Assembly (NCBI GenBank): GCA_903904815.1
Contig: CAIVDU010000073.1
Span: 1 to 39,296 of the forward strand
Length of the DNA: 39,296 bases
DNA from: an uncultured Armatimonadota bacterium
GTDB taxonomy: Bacteria > Armatimonadota > Fimbriimonadia > Fimbriimonadales > Fimbriimonadaceae
Direction: 5' to 3'
Part shown: positions 7,500 through 15,390 of the stretch, piece after piece
Position numbering within the stretch: the stretch's first letter is position 1
How the letters are laid out: every line of letters starts with the position of its first letter
Made by a program: the position numbers and the translations under genes
Notes under the pieces: generated by a model
Database searches by the model: none
What the model was told of the DNA's origin: nothing
What the model saw: only the letters and a program-made list of their open reading frames with translations

Positions 7500-8017
7500 T
7501 CTGCTGCGACCTCCGCGGGAGTCTCGACTGGCGCTTCGGCGGCAGCTTTGGCGGCAGCCGCTTCGTTTCTCTCGTCGTAGTCGGCGTTCGGGATCAGAGC
7601 CATATCGGCTTTGTTCATGAACTTACATCGAATAGGGAGCTTGAAGATCGCGAGCCGCATGGCTTCTTTGGCCACTTCCTCAACCGGTCCTGACATTTCG
7701 AACAGAACTCGACCGGGCTTCACGACGGCCACCCATCCTTCAACAGGAGCCTTACCCTTACCCATACGGGTTTCGAGAGGCTTCTTGGTGTAGGACTTAT
7801 CTGGGAAGATCCGAATCCAGACTTTTCCACCACGCTTAATGTGGCGGGTCATCGCAATTCGGGCTGCTTCGATCTGGCGGGAAGTGATCCACGCCGGTTC
7901 CATGGCAACGATCGCGTATTCGCCGAAGGAGATACGGTTACCCTGAGTAGCCTTACCCTTCATGCGGCCGCGGTGCATTTTGCGTCGGCCTTCTTTAACA
8001 CGCTTTGGCATCAACAT
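7496..8017 (-). CDS. rplP: 50S ribosomal protein L16
   Basis: The 173-residue product begins [18 protein letters not shown], the typical L16 start, which decides for the ATG at 8017 even though it overlaps the rpsC stop codon. Conserved parts include [44 protein letters not shown] and [19 protein letters not shown]16 helps shape the A site and the 5S rRNA contact. It is about 30 residues longer than usual, because of a C-terminal Ala/Glu/Pro-rich tail (from about residue 147, [19 protein letters not shown]). rpsC and rplV also carry unusual tails. Confidence 0.97.
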   Translation of the reverse strand: MLMPKRVKEGRRKMHRGRMKGKATQGNRISFGEYAIVAMEPAWITSRQIEAARIAMTRHIKRGGKVWIRIFPDKSYTKKPLETRMGKGKAPVEGWVAVVKPGRVLFEMSGPVEEVAKEAMRLAIFKLPIRCKFMNKADMALIPNADYDERNEAAAAKAAAEAPVETPAEVAAE

Positions 8018-8802
8018 TAGGCTTGACCTCCTTCACGTGGAGCTGACTGAGTAGCGCCGAATGCTCGGTCTTCGCGAGGACCACGATCCTCTCTAGGACC
8101 ACGATCGCGTCGGCGAGGCGCCGGCTGGGCATCCTGATCGACAGGTCGCATTCTTCGCTCAGGAAGAACTTCACCCTTATAGATCCAGACCTTGACTCCC
8201 ACGCTTCCGTAAACGGTGTGCGCAGTTGCCGTGCCGTAATCGATGTCGGCTCGGAGGGTGTGGAGAGGAACCTTTCCAACCTTGTCTCCCTCACGTCGAG
8301 CGATTTCCGAACCACCGAGGCGACCCGAAACCTGGATCTTAATTCCTCGACCGTTCATTCGCATGACGCGAGTCATTGCCTGTCGCATCGCTCGTCGGTG
8401 GCTAATTCGCTTCTCAAGCTGAGCAGCGATGTTTTCGGCAACCAACTGAGCGTCGAGTTCAGGCTGTCGAACTTCGGTCACGTTGACCTGGACGACGGCC
8501 GTCTTGTCCTCGGCTCGCACGAGGCGATTGAGGATGTCCGTGAGCTCATCGATGCCCTTTCCGCCGCGACCAATGATGGCGCCGGGGCGAGCAGTGAAGA
8601 TGGTGACCTTCACTCGATTTGCTGCACGCTCGATCTCGACACGGCTAACGTTTCCGAGGCCGGTTCGGTTCTTGATCAAACGACGAATCTTATCGTCCTG
8701 CAAGAGGGCGATGCCGTATCCCTTTTTGTTGTAGTACCAGTGGCTGTCGAAGCCGCGAATGACGCCGACTCGGAAGCCGACTGGATGAATCTTCTGACCC
8801 AT
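8017..8802 (-). CDS. rpsC: 30S ribosomal protein S3
   Basis: The 261-residue product starts [22 protein letters not shown], the classical S3 start. The KH domain carries [17 protein letters not shown], including the GxxG loop that binds RNA, and the C-terminal domain has [15 protein letters not shown]3 forms part of the mRNA entry channel. The last 35 or so residues are Arg/Asp/Pro-rich with a repeated RGPRED unit and look disordered. It lies 3 bases downstream of rplV and overlaps the start of rplP by one base. Confidence 0.98.
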   Translation of the reverse strand: MGQKIHPVGFRVGVIRGFDSHWYYNKKGYGIALLQDDKIRRLIKNRTGLGNVSRVEIERAANRVKVTIFTARPGAIIGRGGKGIDELTDILNRLVRAEDKTAVVQVNVTEVRQPELDAQLVAENIAAQLEKRISHRRAMRQAMTRVMRMNGRGIKIQVSGRLGGSEIARREGDKVGKVPLHTLRADIDYGTATAHTVYGSVGVKVWIYKGEVLPERRMRPVDQDAQPAPRRRDRGPREDRGPREDRAFGATQSAPREGGQA

Positions 8803-8805
8803 AAG

Positions 8806-9414
8806 TTACTCTGCTCCCTGATCGTCGGAGGCGGGGGCCTCGTCGGTCGCGGCCACTTCTGCTTCTGCAGTCGGCTCTACTGTCGGAGTCTCCGTAACTT
8901 CGGCGGCGTCAGCCACCTCTGCTACGACCTCTTCAACCGGCGTGACCTCTTCGATCACTTCGGCCACTGGCTCTTCGACTACCGGAGCAGCTGCTGCCGG
9001 AGCCTTCTTGCCTTTTGCGGGTTGACCAAGGGTCGGCCTAGGCTTCGCCTTCGTGCCATGAGGTCGCACTGGTCGAGCTACTTCGTAGTCTTCCACGACA
9101 ACCGTGATATGGCTGGTCTTCTTGATAATGCGATTGCCACGTCCCATTGCTCGAGCCTGCATGCGCTTGAGTCGAGGACCCTCGTCAACGAGGATGGCGC
9201 TAATTCGTAGTCCTTCCGGCGACAGGTTGTGGTTCTCCTGTGCATTCGCGATCGCTGAAACGAGCACCTTGTGGAGCGCATGCGCGCTCTTGCTCGTGTG
9301 GTAGCGAAGAAGCGATGCCGTGTGCAGCGCGTTCGTACCCCGCACTTCGTCCGCGATAATGCGGACCTTGCGTGGTTGCACCCTGATGTATTTTGCGGTT
9401 GCTTTTACTTCCAT
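8806..9414 (-). CDS. rplV: 50S ribosomal protein L22 with a long acidic C-terminal extension
   Basis: Residues 1-110 or so are a normal L22: VQPRKVRIIADEVRGTNALHTASLLRY and the beta-hairpin region ending in RAMGRGNRIIKKTSHITVVVED, which lines the peptide exit tunnel. About 90 further residues follow. They begin with a basic, Pro-rich linker (RPHGTKAKPRPTLGQPAKGKK) and turn into an Ala/Glu/Val/Pro-rich acidic tail with many EEV, VAEV and EPTAEAE repeats. The tail roughly doubles the protein. Frame and base use continue smoothly into it, so it is part of the gene. A 120-base gap separates it from rpsS. Confidence 0.97.
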   Translation of the reverse strand: MEVKATAKYIRVQPRKVRIIADEVRGTNALHTASLLRYHTSKSAHALHKVLVSAIANAQENHNLSPEGLRISAILVDEGPRLKRMQARAMGRGNRIIKKTSHITVVVEDYEVARPVRPHGTKAKPRPTLGQPAKGKKAPAAAAPVVEEPVAEVIEEVTPVEEVVAEVADAAEVTETPTVEPTAEAEVAATDEAPASDDQGAE

Positions 9415-9534
9415 CGTGGTTTCCCTAAGCTGCTGCTAAGCCGCTTATTTTACCCCGACAAAAAGATTCTCGATCCTGGAATAGACACTTGGAACTGCTT
9501 CCCTTAAGCCTATTCGGAGACCGTTATCCTCTTG

Positions 9535-9822
9535 TCAGCGCAGTTTGGTCCCCCTATCAGGAAGTCCACCACCGTGACCCTTATAGGTACGGGTGGGAGC
9601 GAACTCACCGAGCTTGTGACCGATCATGTTCTCAGTAACGAAAACCGGAACGTGCTTACGACCGTCATGAACGGCAAAGGTGTGCCCGATGAAATCGGGA
9701 ATGATCGTCGATCGGCGGCTCCAAGTTTTGATCAGCCGCTTTTCGTCCTTTGCGTTCAGATTATTGACCTTCTTGACGAGGTGATCGTCAACGAAGTAAC
9801 CCTTCTTTAAACTTCTACTCAT
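9535..9822 (-). CDS. rpsS: 30S ribosomal protein S19
   Basis: The 95-residue product begins [19 protein letters not shown] and contains [51 protein letters not shown], unmistakably S19, which sits in the head of the 30S subunit and contacts tRNA and S13. It has normal length. The spacer to rplB upstream (115 bases) carries an inverted repeat, and that to rplV downstream is 120 bases; both are longer than usual for this operon. Confidence 0.98.
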   Translation of the reverse strand: MSRSLKKGYFVDDHLVKKVNNLNAKDEKRLIKTWSRRSTIIPDFIGHTFAVHDGRKHVPVFVTENMIGHKLGEFAPTRTYKGHGGGLPDRGTKLR

Positions 9823-9868
9823 GTTTCTCTTTTGTGTTAACCGTCGCCTTGACTAGGCGGGCAGTGCA

Positions 9869-9937
9869 CTTAACCAACCACAAGCGGCAAATCTGGAGCC
9901 GAAGCTTAAGACTTGCCGCTTATCGCTTGCGGTTGGC
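9869..9937. repeat. Inverted repeat in the rplB-rpsS spacer
   Basis: CTTAACCAACCACAAGCGGCAA (9869-9890, 22 bases, so seen here in two halves: CTTAACCAACC and ACAAGCGGCAA) is matched imperfectly by the opposite arm at 9913-9941, which holds TTGCCGCTTATCGCTTGC followed by GGTTGGCTTAG. The right arm reads as 7-base steps (TTGCCGC, TTATCGC, TTGCGGT), echoing the heptamer repeats elsewhere. The arm runs into the rplB stop codon at 9938-9940. A small extra hairpin, CGCCT/AGGCG, lies at 9846-9859. Confidence 0.65.
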
Positions 9938-10768
9938 TTAGTCGTTCCTCCGACGCACGATGAACTTATTCGTGCGCTTGTTGTGGCGAGTCTTCTGGCC
10001 GAGGGCTTTATTGCCCCAGCGGTCCACGGGGCCCTTCTTACGGCCGACCGGGGACTTCGCTTCACCACCACCGTGTGGGTGGTCGCGAGGAGACTTTACA
10101 ACGCCACGAACGTGCATGCGACGTCCGAGGCCACGGGCCTTTCCGGCCTTACCGAGCGCTTCGTTCTCGTGCTCGGCGTTACCCACTTCGCCAACCGTAG
10201 CGCGGCAGGTGTTGTGGACCATTCTCATTTCACCGCTCGGGAGCCGGAGGGTCACATAAGCGCCTTCCTTAGCCATTACCTGAGCCGACGTGCCAGCGGA
10301 GCGAACCATCTGGCCGCCCCTCTTCGGTTGGAGCTCGATGTTGTGAACGAGCGTACCGAGAGGGATGTTCTTGAGAGGAAGAGCGTTGCCGGGCAGAATG
10401 TCTGCCTCAGGTCCGCTCTGAACTCGGGTACCGACCTCGAGATTCTTCGGAGCGAGGATGTATCGCTTCTCACCATCGGTGTAGTGAAGCAAGCAGATGC
10501 GGCAGGTTCGGTTCGGGTCATATTCGACCGTTGCGACGAGCGCGTCTACGCCATCTTTGTCTCGCTTGAAGTCGATGATTCGGTATCGTCGCTTGTTTCC
10601 GCCGCCCTTGTTGAACGACGTGATGCGACCGAAGTTGTTTCGACCACCGGTTTTAGACTTACCGCGGGTAAGCGTCTTTTCCGGCGTACATGTGGTGACT
10701 TCACTGTAAGTGGCTACAACCGCGTGGCGTCGCCCAGGCGAAGTCGGATTTGTCTTTTTTGTTGGCAT
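9938..10768 (-). CDS. rplB: 50S ribosomal protein L2
   Basis: The 276-residue product has the full L2 length. [27 protein letters not shown] lies in the N-terminal RNA-binding domain. The C-terminal domain has [25 protein letters not shown], including the conserved histidine-glycine stretch close to the peptidyl-transferase centre. L2 is needed for subunit joining. It follows rplW after one base. Its stop codon lies inside the right arm of the inverted repeat at 9869-9937. Confidence 0.98.
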   Translation of the reverse strand: MPTKKTNPTSPGRRHAVVATYSEVTTCTPEKTLTRGKSKTGGRNNFGRITSFNKGGGNKRRYRIIDFKRDKDGVDALVATVEYDPNRTCRICLLHYTDGEKRYILAPKNLEVGTRVQSGPEADILPGNALPLKNIPLGTLVHNIELQPKRGGQMVRSAGTSAQVMAKEGAYVTLRLPSGEMRMVHNTCRATVGEVGNAEHENEALGKAGKARGLGRRMHVRGVVKSPRDHPHGGGEAKSPVGRKKGPVDRWGNKALGQKTRHNKRTNKFIVRRRND

Positions 10769-10769
10769 T

Positions 10770-11114
10770 TTAGACTCCGTAATCCTCGAGCAACTGGCCC
10801 TTCGCGAGTGTGATGATCGCCTTCTTCTGGTCTGGCTCGTAGCCCGGCTTCTTGAAACCGCGCTTCTTCAGCTTGCCGAGAACCTTGATGGTTCGAACGG
10901 CGTCGACCTTGATGGCTTGATCGGCCTTCTTGCCGGTGTTGTAGATCGCTTCAATCGCGCTTTTGATCTCAATCTTGTTGGCGTCTCTCGCTACGATGAA
11001 CGTGTACTTCCTAACAAGCTGGGTTTCTTCGCGGATGTTCGGATCGCCGTAGGACAGAGCAACGCTCTTCTCGGTGATGTGCGGTCGGATGATAATTGCG
11101 TGCGGGTCTTTCAC
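10770..11114 (-). CDS. rplW: 50S ribosomal protein L23
   Basis: The 114-residue product is L23, the docking site for trigger factor and SRP at the exit tunnel. [14 protein letters not shown] at the N terminus is the family signature, and [24 protein letters not shown] plus [38 protein letters not shown] complete the fold. It is slightly longer than average because of a TQLVRK-containing insertion after the first helix. It overlaps rplD by 4 bases (11111-11114) and is followed by rplB after one base. Confidence 0.97.
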   Translation of the reverse strand: MKDPHAIIIRPHITEKSVALSYGDPNIREETQLVRKYTFIVARDANKIEIKSAIEAIYNTGKKADQAIKVDAVRTIKVLGKLKKRGFKKPGYEPDQKKAIITLAKGQLLEDYGV

Positions 11115-11785
11115 TTAGCCCAGACCTCCTCAATGCGAGCGAGGGCATCGCGTGCAATCACGATCTTGTGCGCCACCATCACGTCGCGAGTCGAGAACGC
11201 TACCGTCTTGATCGCAGTCTCGCCCTCGGCTGTCTTGCCGGTAGGAGCGGTGCGAACGGTGACGTCCGGCAGATTTCGGAACGACTTGAATGCGATCGGG
11301 TCGTACTCAGGAGTGATCACGAGCACTCGTCGCTGACTACCAAGACCGAGAGCGGTGAGGAATGCCACGGCATCCTTCGTCTTCGGAGTGGTGAACGAGA
11401 GATTTTCAACCACGCTGACGTTGCCGGCAGAGATCTGCTCGGCCAAAGCCGCCAGAATCGATGCGCGTCGCTCGCGTCGGTTGACCTTCTTGTCGTAGTC
11501 GCGAGGCTTGACTGCCAGCGCCATACCACCATGTCGGTAGTGAGGCGAGTTGATCGAACCCTGTCGGGCGTTACCCGTCTTCTTCTGCTTGTAGGGCTTG
11601 CGACCACCGCCTCTGACCTCGGATCGGGTCTTTGCGGACTGCGTTCCCTGTCGAGCAGCCGATTCCTCGGAGACGACCGTTCGGTGAATGCTCACCTTAC
11701 TGGCCGTAGCCGACGCGAGCTTTTCGCTCAGCTCCAAAGAGCCGACGGACTTTCCGTCTTTTCCTTTAATATCGATCTTTGCCAT
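11111..11785 (-). CDS. rplD: 50S ribosomal protein L4
   Basis: The 224-residue product fits L4 in length and layout. The loop that reaches into the exit tunnel is visible as GTQSAKTRSEVRGGGRKPYKQKKTGNARQGSINSPHYRHGG, and the C-terminal part has the Rossmann-like strands around RRVLVITPEYD and VRTAPTG. In E. coli, L4 also represses its own S10 operon through the mRNA leader; whether it does so here is unknown, but rpsJ is no longer part of this transcript. It sits 4 bases after rplC. Confidence 0.96.
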   Translation of the reverse strand: MAKIDIKGKDGKSVGSLELSEKLASATASKVSIHRTVVSEESAARQGTQSAKTRSEVRGGGRKPYKQKKTGNARQGSINSPHYRHGGMALAVKPRDYDKKVNRRERRASILAALAEQISAGNVSVVENLSFTTPKTKDAVAFLTALGLGSQRRVLVITPEYDPIAFKSFRNLPDVTVRTAPTGKTAEGETAIKTVAFSTRDVMVAHKIVIARDALARIEEVWAK

Positions 11786-11789
11786 CGGT

Positions 11790-12416
11790 TTACCTACTCG
11801 ACTTCTTGATCACGACAAACGCGCCGTTCGGACCCGGGACGCTGCCATCGACGAGAATCAGGTTCCGCTCAGCATCCACTCGAACGACCTTAAGGCCCTT
11901 CTGCGTAATCTGCGCATCACCCAAGTGACCTGGCTTCTTAACACCCTTGAAAACGCGCTGAGGGCCAGTGGCGCCACTGGACAGCGGACGTCGGTGCGTC
12001 ATGTAGCCGTGAGTCATGTGCTGACCCTTAAAGTGGTATCGCTTGACACCACCCGCGAATCCGCGACCTTTGCTCTTGCCGGTAACCGCAATCTTCTCGC
12101 CTTCTTCGAAGAGCGAGACATTGAACTCTTGGCCGAGGCTAACCCCGTCTGTCGAGTCCACGCGGAACTCCTTCAGAGTTCGCAGATTCTTGCCCAAACC
12201 AGCCTTCTTGAGGTGGCCGTGCTTGGGGAAGGTCAACTTCTTTTCCTTCGCGTCGCCGAAACCAACCTGCACGGCAGAGTAGCCGTCGGTCGCTTCAGTT
12301 TTGATCTGCGTTACGTAAACCGGGCCAGCCTGAATGACTGTTACCGGAATCATCTTGCCCTCTTCCGTGAAGAGGTGCGTCATGCCAATTTTCGTGCCCA
12401 GGATTCCTGGAAGCAT
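11790..12416 (-). CDS. rplC: 50S ribosomal protein L3
   Basis: The 208-residue product starts MLPGILGTKIGMTHLFTEEGKMIPVTVIQAG, typical of L3, and contains KSKGRGFAGGVKRYHFKGQHMTHG, the conserved loop close to the peptidyl-transferase centre. GAAGGAG lies 4-5 bases before the ATG. It is now the first gene of its run, because rpsJ, which normally precedes it, is 4.85 kb upstream with its own terminator. Its leader (12417-12600) therefore has to hold a promoter of its own. Confidence 0.97.
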   Translation of the reverse strand: MLPGILGTKIGMTHLFTEEGKMIPVTVIQAGPVYVTQIKTEATDGYSAVQVGFGDAKEKKLTFPKHGHLKKAGLGKNLRTLKEFRVDSTDGVSLGQEFNVSLFEEGEKIAVTGKSKGRGFAGGVKRYHFKGQHMTHGYMTHRRPLSSGATGPQRVFKGVKKPGHLGDAQITQKGLKVVRVDAERNLILVDGSVPGPNGAFVVIKKSSR

Positions 12417-12777
12417 TCGTTCTCCTTCGCTTCCCCTGGCCTGCTCACCATCTCGTCAAGCCGAAGCTTGTCCCGCGTTGCCCTGGTCGGGTCGCGCTGG
12501 TGTGCCGCCTTTGAAGCGCCATAAGACCGCCCACGCTAGGCATGGGTCAGCCACAAGAACGGATGATACCTTAAAGAATGTGGATAAGTCGCTAGGGGGC
12601 TCACTGCACTACGAATGGAATTCCTATCGGCCCATGCCGACGTCAGCTTTGCGTCCCGGCGTTGTAGATAGCTTCGACGATTCGGTTTTGGGCTGATCGG
12701 TTCTTGACGATTGAATAGAGTCAATTTCCGCTCAATCGTCCGAAATCGGGCTGAAGATCTGCCTGAAGCATGACGAT
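12417..12777 (-). promoter_or_regulatory. rplC leader and presumed promoter region (no gene)
   Basis: About 360 bases upstream of rplC contain no convincing gene. On the minus strand CAAGC-TTCG-GCTTG (12457-12470) is a short hairpin with a UUCG tetraloop, about 40 bases before the rplC start. A possible -10, TATCAT, lies at 12567-12572 (minus strand), but I see no good -35 at the right spacing. Because rpsJ transcription ends at 17219-17253 and other genes intervene, a promoter for the 13-gene run must lie here; its exact place is not clear from the sequence. Confidence 0.45.
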
Positions 12778-12805
12778 GGGCGATCCTTCATCCGAAAGAT
12801 CGCCC
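12778..12805. terminator. Hairpin downstream of the first PEP-CTERM gene
   Basis: GGGCGATC (12778-12785) pairs perfectly with GATCGCCC (12798-12805) around a 12-base loop. It lies 43 bases after the stop of the minus-strand gene at 12848-13453. The U-tract is poor on both strands, so it may be a weak terminator or an RNA-end stabiliser. Confidence 0.5.
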
Positions 12806-12847
12806 TTTGAGTTGACGGCTAAACCATATAGGTTTGTGCTGTGCGGA

Positions 12848-13453
12848 TTATTTCTTCGAACGTCGCTTGAAAAGAAGTGCCAGAGGAACTCCCAAAGCGA
12901 GGAAAGATGCTGGCTCAGGAACCGCTTGGGCAACGACATTGCCTACGTGGCTAACGTTGCCATTGTTGTCCATGAAGTTCAAGGAGGTCGAAGGGCTCGT
13001 AGCCGTGAACGTGTAGGTGTAGGTCGCACGGTCAAGCGCCGGTGTTGGGGTTAAAAGCCCTTGAAGATCAGTGCCAAGTTGGAATCCGTTCACATACAGA
13101 TCCACTCCACCAGAATTTCCAGTACCGCCTCCGGTGTAGACGGAAAACGAGAGATTGTATTGGGAACCTGCGTGAGTGGCTAAGTTCTGGACGATACCAG
13201 TGCCGCCATGATCCGCAGCGCCACTGAGATCAATCTCCTGAGAAGGAGAGCCGAGATATCCGGTGCCGACTCCCACGAGGTCGGTACCGACGAAGTTCCA
13301 GCCATAAAGAGAGCTGATCGAGGTGTAGCCGTTGGCGGGATAGGCGTCGTGGGAGAAATCGCCGTTAGTGACGAGGTTCTGCGCACTGGCGAGACTTGCG
13401 ACAGCTAAGGCGGTGACGAGGAGACTGCTTTTTACGAGGTTGAGTGTGTTCAT
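12848..13453 (-). CDS. PEP-CTERM surface protein, DUF642/choice-of-anchor C-like
   Basis: The 201-residue product has a signal peptide (residues 1-24, ending SLASAQ), a beta-rich body beginning NLVTNGDFSHDAY, and a C-terminal sorting signal: VPEPAS, then a hydrophobic stretch (FLALGVPLALLF) and the basic end KRRSKK. PEP-CTERM proteins are recognised by an exosortase and delivered to the cell surface; no exosortase gene is in the window. NGDFS near the start and a jelly-roll-like body with DNNGNVSHVGNV suggest the choice-of-anchor C/DUF642 group. GGAAAGGA precedes the start. It is a clear paralogue of the next gene (13669-14256), with well over half of the positions identical by eye. Confidence 0.88.
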   Translation of the reverse strand: MNTLNLVKSSLLVTALAVASLASAQNLVTNGDFSHDAYPANGYTSISSLYGWNFVGTDLVGVGTGYLGSPSQEIDLSGAADHGGTGIVQNLATHAGSQYNLSFSVYTGGGTGNSGGVDLYVNGFQLGTDLQGLLTPTPALDRATYTYTFTATSPSTSLNFMDNNGNVSHVGNVVAQAVPEPASFLALGVPLALLFKRRSKK

Positions 13454-13472
13454 TTCCTTTCCAGAAATCTAA

Positions 13473-13519
13473 TGTACAAAGGCATCGTACACTATTATTT
13501 ATTGCTATCCATAAAGCAA
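13473..13519 (-). promoter_or_regulatory. Probable promoter and palindromic operator of the first PEP-CTERM gene
   Basis: On the minus strand TTGCTT (13514-13519) and TAATAG (13492-13497) are separated by 16 bases and resemble -35 and -10 boxes in an AT-rich stretch. Directly downstream, covering the expected start of transcription, is the palindrome TGTAC-N9-GTACA (13473-13491), a plausible repressor site. Distance to the ATG at 13453 is about 20 bases. Confidence 0.45.
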
Positions 13520-13591
13520 TTTTTTATTCTTCATATTTCACTCAGATTCGCGATTTTCTGAAACTCATCGCGTCGTCGGCATGTCTAAACG

Positions 13592-13625
13592 AAAAATGAG
13601 AGCGACCATTCTTTCGAATGGTCGC
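13592..13625 (-). terminator. Intrinsic terminator of the second PEP-CTERM gene
   Basis: GCGACCATTC (13602-13611) pairs perfectly with GAATGGTCGC (13616-13625) around a 4-base loop. On the minus strand it is followed after a few bases by five Ts (13592-13596). It ends transcription 44 bases after the stop codon at 13669, which implies that the two PEP-CTERM genes are transcribed separately. Confidence 0.8.
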
Positions 13626-13668
13626 CCCCAATATCGCAATCGATCAGAGAGGAGTGGAGACTGAGCGA

Positions 13669-14256
13669 TTACTTCTTGAAGCGTCGCCGAAGCAGGCCAG
13701 CCAAAGGAAGGCCGAGTCCGAGCATGGATGCAGGCTCAGGAACCGCCTGGCAGTTCACGTTCCCGACATGGCTCACGAAACCATTGTTGTCCATGAACTT
13801 CAGGTCTGTGGTTGCGCTCGAGGCGGTAAAAGAGTAGCTGTAAGCCTTACGGTCGGTTGAAGGGTTCGCGTTGAACAGGCCCTGGAGGTTTGTACCGAGC
13901 TGCGATCCGCCGACGAGAACGTCCACGCCACCGGCATAGCCGTAGCCGCCACCCGTGTACACGTCGAAGGAGAGGTTGTAAGTCTTGCCAACCTGCGTGT
14001 TCAGGGTCTGGGAGATGCCCGTTCCGCCACCGTCGTAGCTACCGCTCAAGTCGATCTCTTGGTTCGGAGCGCCGAGATAGCTCTTGCCAATGCCAGCGAC
14101 GTCGTTGCCTACCAGGTTCCATCCGTACAAGCTGCTAAGCTCGTTGTAACCACCCACGGTGTAAGCGTCGTGAGAGAAGTCACCGTTGGTGACAATGTTC
14201 TGAGCGGAGGCAACTCCGGAGACGGCGCATGCGATAAGAATAAGGCTCTTCTTCAT
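13669..14256 (-). CDS. PEP-CTERM surface protein, paralogue of the neighbouring gene
   Basis: From the ATG at 14256, with AAGGAAAG 5-6 bases upstream, the product has 195 residues. It has a signal peptide ending GVASAQ, the same NIVTNGDFSHDAY start of the mature part as its neighbour, the same MDNNGFVSHVGNV stretch, and the sorting signal VPEPAS plus a hydrophobic helix and RRRFKK. A frame extension to 14280 exists but lacks a ribosome site. The body is Gly/Tyr-rich (YTGGGYGYAGGVDV). The pair arose by tandem duplication, and each copy has kept its own promoter and terminator region. The function is unknown beyond surface location. Confidence 0.88.
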   Translation of the reverse strand: MKKSLILIACAVSGVASAQNIVTNGDFSHDAYTVGGYNELSSLYGWNLVGNDVAGIGKSYLGAPNQEIDLSGSYDGGGTGISQTLNTQVGKTYNLSFDVYTGGGYGYAGGVDVLVGGSQLGTNLQGLFNANPSTDRKAYSYSFTASSATTDLKFMDNNGFVSHVGNVNCQAVPEPASMLGLGLPLAGLLRRRFKK

Positions 14257-14456
14257 AAATCTTTCCTTGACGAAAATCAAGGTACACGCCTCATGGAAGG
14301 GCCGTAAATGGCATCTCTACCGGGTTAATTTGAACCTGTAATTGGTGCTAACCGCATACTTATCAGCAACACAGTGATTTTTCAATATAAATACTTAAGC
14401 CTCCAAGGCGGTGCCCACTAGATCAAGTTTCTGACCGAATCGGGTAGCGTCCCGCT

Positions 14457-15296
14457 ATGACTGTGTTAGCGGCGATGCTTCTCATGTCGGCGACGGCGCA
14501 AAACGCCCCTGTGATCCACCTTTGGCCCAATGGCGCTCCGGGTTCCGAGAGTCGAAAGGACGAACCGGAGACGCGGCCCCATCCATGGTCGATCGCGAAC
14601 ATTTACAACCCTTCTCTTACGGTATATGCTCCTCCGGCAGGGAGTGCGAACGGTACAGCCGTGATTCTCGCCCCGGGAGGCGGTCACAGTGAACTCGTAG
14701 TCGATGCGGAGGGCACTCAACCAGCCAAATACCTAAACTCGCTGGGAATCACCGCGTTTGTGCTTCGATACCGGCTGTTCAGGGAGAAGGGATCTGGGCT
14801 TACGTTCGAGAAAGACACTCGGGCAGACACGTTTAGGGCGATGAGGCTCGTGCGATCCCAAGCTTCCGAGTGGGGAGTAGATCCAAAACGAATTGGGTTT
14901 ATCGGATTCTCGGCGGGCGGAGAAAACCTCAATTTAGCCGCCTTCACGCCGACGGCCGGAGATCCTTCGGCGGCGGACCCGATCGAGAAGGAAGACGCGA
15001 GGCCAAACTTTGCTGCTTGGATCTACCCCGGACCTCTGGGAATTCCAGACCAACTCCCCGCTGATTCACCTCCCGCCTTCCTCCTCTGCGCGCAGGACGA
15101 TGACCACGTCGCCGTGATATTGAACATCGCGCAAAAGTATCGAGCGGCCCATCTGCCTTACGAAATGCACGTGCTCAGCACGGGTGGTCACGGCTTCAAC
15201 ATGGGAGATCGATCGAAGAAGAAGGTCGTCAATAGTTGGCCTCAGCGCTTGGCTGACTGGCTCGACGACAACGGCTGGCTGAATTCGAAGCATTAA
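14457..15296 (+). CDS. Exported alpha/beta-hydrolase, acetylxylan-esterase-like
   Basis: The 279-residue product begins with a short signal-like segment (MTVLAAMLLMSATAQ) and then IHLWPNGAPGS, a start shared by many esterases of the BD-FAE/acetylxylan esterase type. The oxyanion region is PGGGH (about residues 72-76), the nucleophile elbow is GFSAGG with Ser152, the acid lies in QDDDH (Asp214-216), and the catalytic histidine is His245 in GHGFNMG. It would remove acetyl or feruloyl groups from polysaccharides or similar esters outside the cytoplasm. It runs opposite to its PEP-CTERM neighbours and ends at a bidirectional terminator. The substrate is inferred from family only. Confidence 0.85.
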   Translation: MTVLAAMLLMSATAQNAPVIHLWPNGAPGSESRKDEPETRPHPWSIANIYNPSLTVYAPPAGSANGTAVILAPGGGHSELVVDAEGTQPAKYLNSLGITAFVLRYRLFREKGSGLTFEKDTRADTFRAMRLVRSQASEWGVDPKRIGFIGFSAGGENLNLAAFTPTAGDPSAADPIEKEDARPNFAAWIYPGPLGIPDQLPADSPPAFLLCAQDDDHVAVILNIAQKYRAAHLPYEMHVLSTGGHGFNMGDRSKKKVVNSWPQRLADWLDDNGWLNSKH

Positions 15297-15314
15297 TCAC
15301 ACTGTGGCAACCTA

Positions 15315-15349
15315 AAAACACCTCGTACCCTCCGCATACGAGGTGTTTT
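15315..15349. terminator. Bidirectional intrinsic terminator
   Basis: AAAACACCTCGTA (15315-15327) pairs with TACGAGGTGTTTT (15337-15349), a 13-bp perfect stem with a 9-base loop. The terminal A and T runs serve both strands. It separates the convergent esterase gene and the glycine-rich PEP-CTERM gene. Confidence 0.88.
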
Positions 15350-15390
15350 GACCACTCACACATTTCAAGTTTTGCAAGCGCCAGCCCACT

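Noticed and set aside
8218-9210. 330-codon plus-strand frame opposite rpsC and rplV
   Set aside because: It runs across two conserved ribosomal genes on the other strand; composition is Ser/Leu/Arg-rich without any domain.
12536-12724. 62-codon minus-strand frame upstream of rplC
   Set aside because: No ribosome site or protein-like pattern; more likely part of the rplC promoter and leader region.
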